From Cymbidium sinense (taxonomy: Eukaryota; Streptophyta; Magnoliopsida; Asparagales; Orchidaceae): 64,000 nucleotides of DNA. The stretch spans positions 1,574,976-1,638,975 of the forward strand of contig CM038215.1 of the NCBI GenBank assembly GCA_021442155.1, read 5' to 3'. Positions within the stretch are counted from its first letter, which is position 1, and every line of letters starts with the position of its first letter. Below the pieces are notes generated by a model. The model saw only the letters and a list, made by a program, of their open reading frames with translations. It did no database searches and had not been told where the DNA came from. Positions 61,391-64,000 of the stretch are shown piece by piece. The translations under genes were made by a program, and so were the position numbers.

Positions 61391-61872
61391 TGTTTTAACA
61401 GAGAACAAATTCAAATTCAACATTTCTTCTTTTTGATTTTATAAATCAAGTAACACACCCAATTTTTTAAGACACAAGCGACAACATAGATAAAAAATGA
61501 GCATGCATAGAGCAAATCAAAAACCCTAGATAACTAGAACTGTCTCTACTATAAAGACATAGTTCTGTAAGCAGAAGATCAGATTGGTCATTCTTTTGTT
61601 TCTCCAGTTCCCATCAGAATTACCCCGTAATCTCGAGTAGCAGGATCAATCATCATATATCCAATCTCTCCCTCTACCACCACCACAGCTGTAACCTCCG
61701 TCGCTCCTCCTGCCTCCATAACCATCCTCCGACCTATATATCCACCACCAGACTCTAGATCCCCCACCACCACTATGATAAACACCGCCTCTGCCTTCGC
61801 CTCCACCGATAGATCTAGATTGAGTCTGGTTGATGATGATGTATATGCCATCAAGATTATGCCCATTCTTAG
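61391..61872 (-). pseudogene. Glycine-rich RNA-binding protein retrocopy fragment, copy 11
   Basis: AACAGAGAACAAATTCAAA opens the antisense 3' untranslated region after a short T-run. The coding part (61600-61870) retains CCACCACCACAGC, CCTCCTGCCTCCATAACC and the RRM-end antisense GGTTGATGATGATGTA. The right end is GCCCATTCTT followed by AGAG. An apparent minus-strand frame at 61588-61866 is a wrong-frame reading. The copy aligns best with copies 1, 2 and 9. Confidence 0.82.
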
Positions 61873-63431
61873 AGTTTAGGTTTAGGTTTAGGATAAGTAG
61901 GTTTTAGGTTTAGGTTTATTTTTAATTTATTTAGTTGCTTTTGTGAGTTTAGTGTTTGAGGGTTAGGGTTTAGGATTAAGGGTTTAGGGTTTAGGGTTTG
62001 GTATTTTAGGGTTTAAGGTTTTAGGTTTATGCCTGTGGTTTAGGTTTAGGTTTAGGGTTTAAAGAGGGTTTAGGGTTTATGGTAGCATTTAGGGTAGTGG
62101 TTGTAGGGTGGTTTAGGAGGTTTAGGGTCCAGGATTTAGCATTTAAGGTCAGTGGTTTCTTAAAAAAAAAAATAAACCAGGTTTAGTTTATTTACCACTT
62201 ATTTATTTTATTTATTAGTTTATTTTATTTTTTATTTAGGTTTATTTAATTTATTTAATATTTATTTTAGGTTTATTTATTTTAGTTTTATTTTAGTTTA
62301 TTTTTGTTGTTTAAGCTTAGCTATTTTTACCTTAATTTTTAATCAGTGGATCTGTGTTTTAGCATCAGGGTTTAGGGCCTAGGCCTGTGGTAGGGTTTAG
62401 GTTTAGGCCATGGTTTAGCCTAGGGTTTGGGTTTAGGGTTATGGTCTGTGGGTTGGGCCTGTGGAAGATTTTAGTGGTTTGGGCATCAGATGATGGGGAT
62501 CAGGGTAGGGCTCAGTTTAGGCCTGGATTTAGGGAGTGGTTATTTTGGGTTGAGGTTGGGGTCAGAGGATTAGGCTCAGTGGTTAGGTTTGTTTATGTGG
62601 TAGGGTTTATTTGGGCCTAGGGAGGATCTTTCTGGGATCAGGGCCATGATCTTTAATCAAGCAAACCCATTAGTTATTATCATTTAGCAGGGTTTAGTTT
62701 TTGGTTTGGGTTTAGGTCAGGTGGTTAGAGGTTAAGGTTTAGGATTTAATGTTTAGGGTTTATTTAAATTACAAACGAGGGATTTTAGTTTATTTTTGAT
62801 TTATTTTAGTTTATTTTATTTTTTATTTTTATTTAGTTTAGTTTATTTATTTTATGTGTATTTATTTTAGTTTAGATTTTTTATTTTAGTTTATTTTTTA
62901 GGTTTAGGTTTAGGTTTAGGTTTATTTTTTAGTTGAGTTTTATTTTTATTTAAATTTTTGGATTTAGGTTTTATTTTTTATTTTAGGTTTAGGTTTGTTT
63001 TATTTTATTTTTTAGGTTTAGGTTTTAGCTTTTATTTTTATTTTATTTTTAGTTTTATTTTTAGTTTAGGTTTAGGTTTATTTTAGTTTATTTTATTTTA
63101 TTTTAGTTTATATTTTAGTTTTATTTATTTATTTTTAGTTTATTTTAGTTTAGGTTTAGGTTTATTTTATTTTGTTTATTTTATTTTTATTTTAGGTTTA
63201 GTTTTTTTTTAGTTTAAAGTTTAAGTTTTATTTTTAATTTATTTATACATTTATTTTTTAGGATTAGGTTTTTATTTAGTTTTTATTTTATTTTTATTTT
63301 ACATTTAGTTTTTATTTTAGTTAGGTTTTTATTCTTAGGTTTATTTTACTTTTTACTTTATTTTAGGTTTTTATTTATTTTATTTTATTTTATTTTTAGG
63401 CTTAGGTTTAGGTTTTAGTTTTGATTTTTAT
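61873..63431 (+). repeat. Telomere-like satellite block 15 with GC-rich patch 4
   Basis: TTTAGG units, a GC-richer patch at about 62360-62650 with GGCCTAGG, GGGCCT and GGTTTAGCC variants, and a degraded landmark AATCAAGCAAACCC near 62655. An AT-rich phase (62780-63430) includes the TTATTCTTAGG landmark near 63329. The plus-strand open frame at 62387-62620 is composed of Gly/Val/Phe/Trp from heptamer variants and is not a gene. Confidence 0.85.
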
Positions 63432-64000
63432 TGTATTTTAGACTTGAATCTTTGACGAACTCATCTATAATCAAGTCGAGTGCTATGTTGATGATCTCAT
63501 GGTCAAGTAGAAAAATGAAGACCATCTCTTTCACTGAGTGTAGTTTTAAATAGTTAGATAATTTAAACTCAAAATGAACCACCCAAAGTGTACATTCTGA
63601 GTAGTTTTTAGGAAATTGGGTTTGTTGTCGACACTAGGGAATCAAACCGATGAGAATATCATATATTAAATACCAACGCCTAAAAGTTTAACTCAACTCA
63701 GATCATTCCAAGAGCGGTTTGTGTATTTAAGACGCTTTATATCCAACTTATCGAGAAGATGTTAGCCATTCCAACACTTATCAAAATAGACGCCAAGTTC
63801 AAGTGGGATGACAAGTGTGAGAATGCCCTCGAAGACATCAAGCATTACCTAATGACTCCACCGATTTTGGCATCCCCTTTCTCGGGCAAGCCGCTCATAC
63901 TTTTTGATGTTACATTAGATGACTTCCTTGGTGCTTTGTTGGCCCATGCCAATGACGAAGGGAAGGAAAATGCACTCTACTACCTCAGCCATCATCTAAT
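63432..64000 (+). pseudogene. Second Tat-type gypsy pol fragment (RT palm to RNase H), cut by window end
   Basis: The sequence from ACTTGAATCTTTGACGAACTC onward aligns base by base with 37273-37860 of the first pol. The active-site box is YVDD here (63484-63495), intact where the first copy has YVDN. The frame is broken by small deletions near 63510-63560 and 63600-63660. The connection and RNase H start follow (LRSF-like motif near 63700, LILFDV and DDFLGALLAH near 63895-63945, GKENALYYLSHHL at the end). The left boundary is an abrupt jump from TTTATTGTATTTTAG, so the element is truncated within reverse transcriptase. Confidence 0.87.

Noticed and set aside
62387..62620. A 77-residue Gly/Phe/Val-rich plus-strand frame
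   Set aside because: It is generated by degenerate heptamers in a GC-richer patch, with no plausible gene structure.

Overview
The window looks like nuclear DNA of a flowering plant. The evidence is thousands of bases of degenerate Arabidopsis-type telomere heptamer (TTTAGGG), L1-type LINEs with a plant RNase H tail, a Ty3/gypsy element of the Tat type with two RNase H domains, and repeated fragments of a plant glycine-rich RNA-binding protein gene. I cannot name the species. No intact host gene, tRNA, rRNA or CRISPR array was found. Every coding trace is a broken transposon or a retrocopy fragment.

Layout. From 1 to 10352 the window is a composite satellite. TTTAGGG-like stretches alternate with AT-rich TTTATTTTAGG-type stretches, always in the same orientation, and four antisense fragments of the RNA-binding protein gene lie between them. 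From 10353 to 17850 a decayed LINE (LINE-A, minus strand) interrupts the satellite. From 17851 to 25984 the satellite resumes with three more fragments and several GC-rich CCCAGGG/GGCCTAGG patches. From 25985 to about 43362 there is a block of Ty3/gypsy material: gag and half a protease, then 7.6 kb of noncoding sequence with local tandem repeats, then the rest of protease, reverse transcriptase, two RNase H domains and integrase, then tandem repeats of about 420 bp and an AT-rich tail. From 43363 to 46742 the satellite returns with one fragment. From 46743 to 55800 there is a second, better preserved LINE (LINE-B, minus strand) with a 3.4 kb repeat-bearing 3' tail. From 55801 to 63431 the satellite returns with three fragments. 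From 63432 to the end a second, truncated copy of the same gypsy pol begins.

How it fits together. The apparently formless satellite has order. Landmark motifs such as AATTAAGTAAAC recur about every 0.9 to 1.25 kb, and the RNA-binding protein fragments share nearly the same two ends, a T-run on one side and CATTCTT joined to AGGGTTT on the other. The simplest reading is one 5'-truncated, polyadenylated retrocopy that became joined to telomeric repeat and was then amplified with it. LINEs and gypsy elements later landed in the array. The location is probably subtelomeric or a large interstitial telomeric array. Nothing shows that either window end is a chromosome end. Fine-scale repeat variation may partly reflect assembly error.
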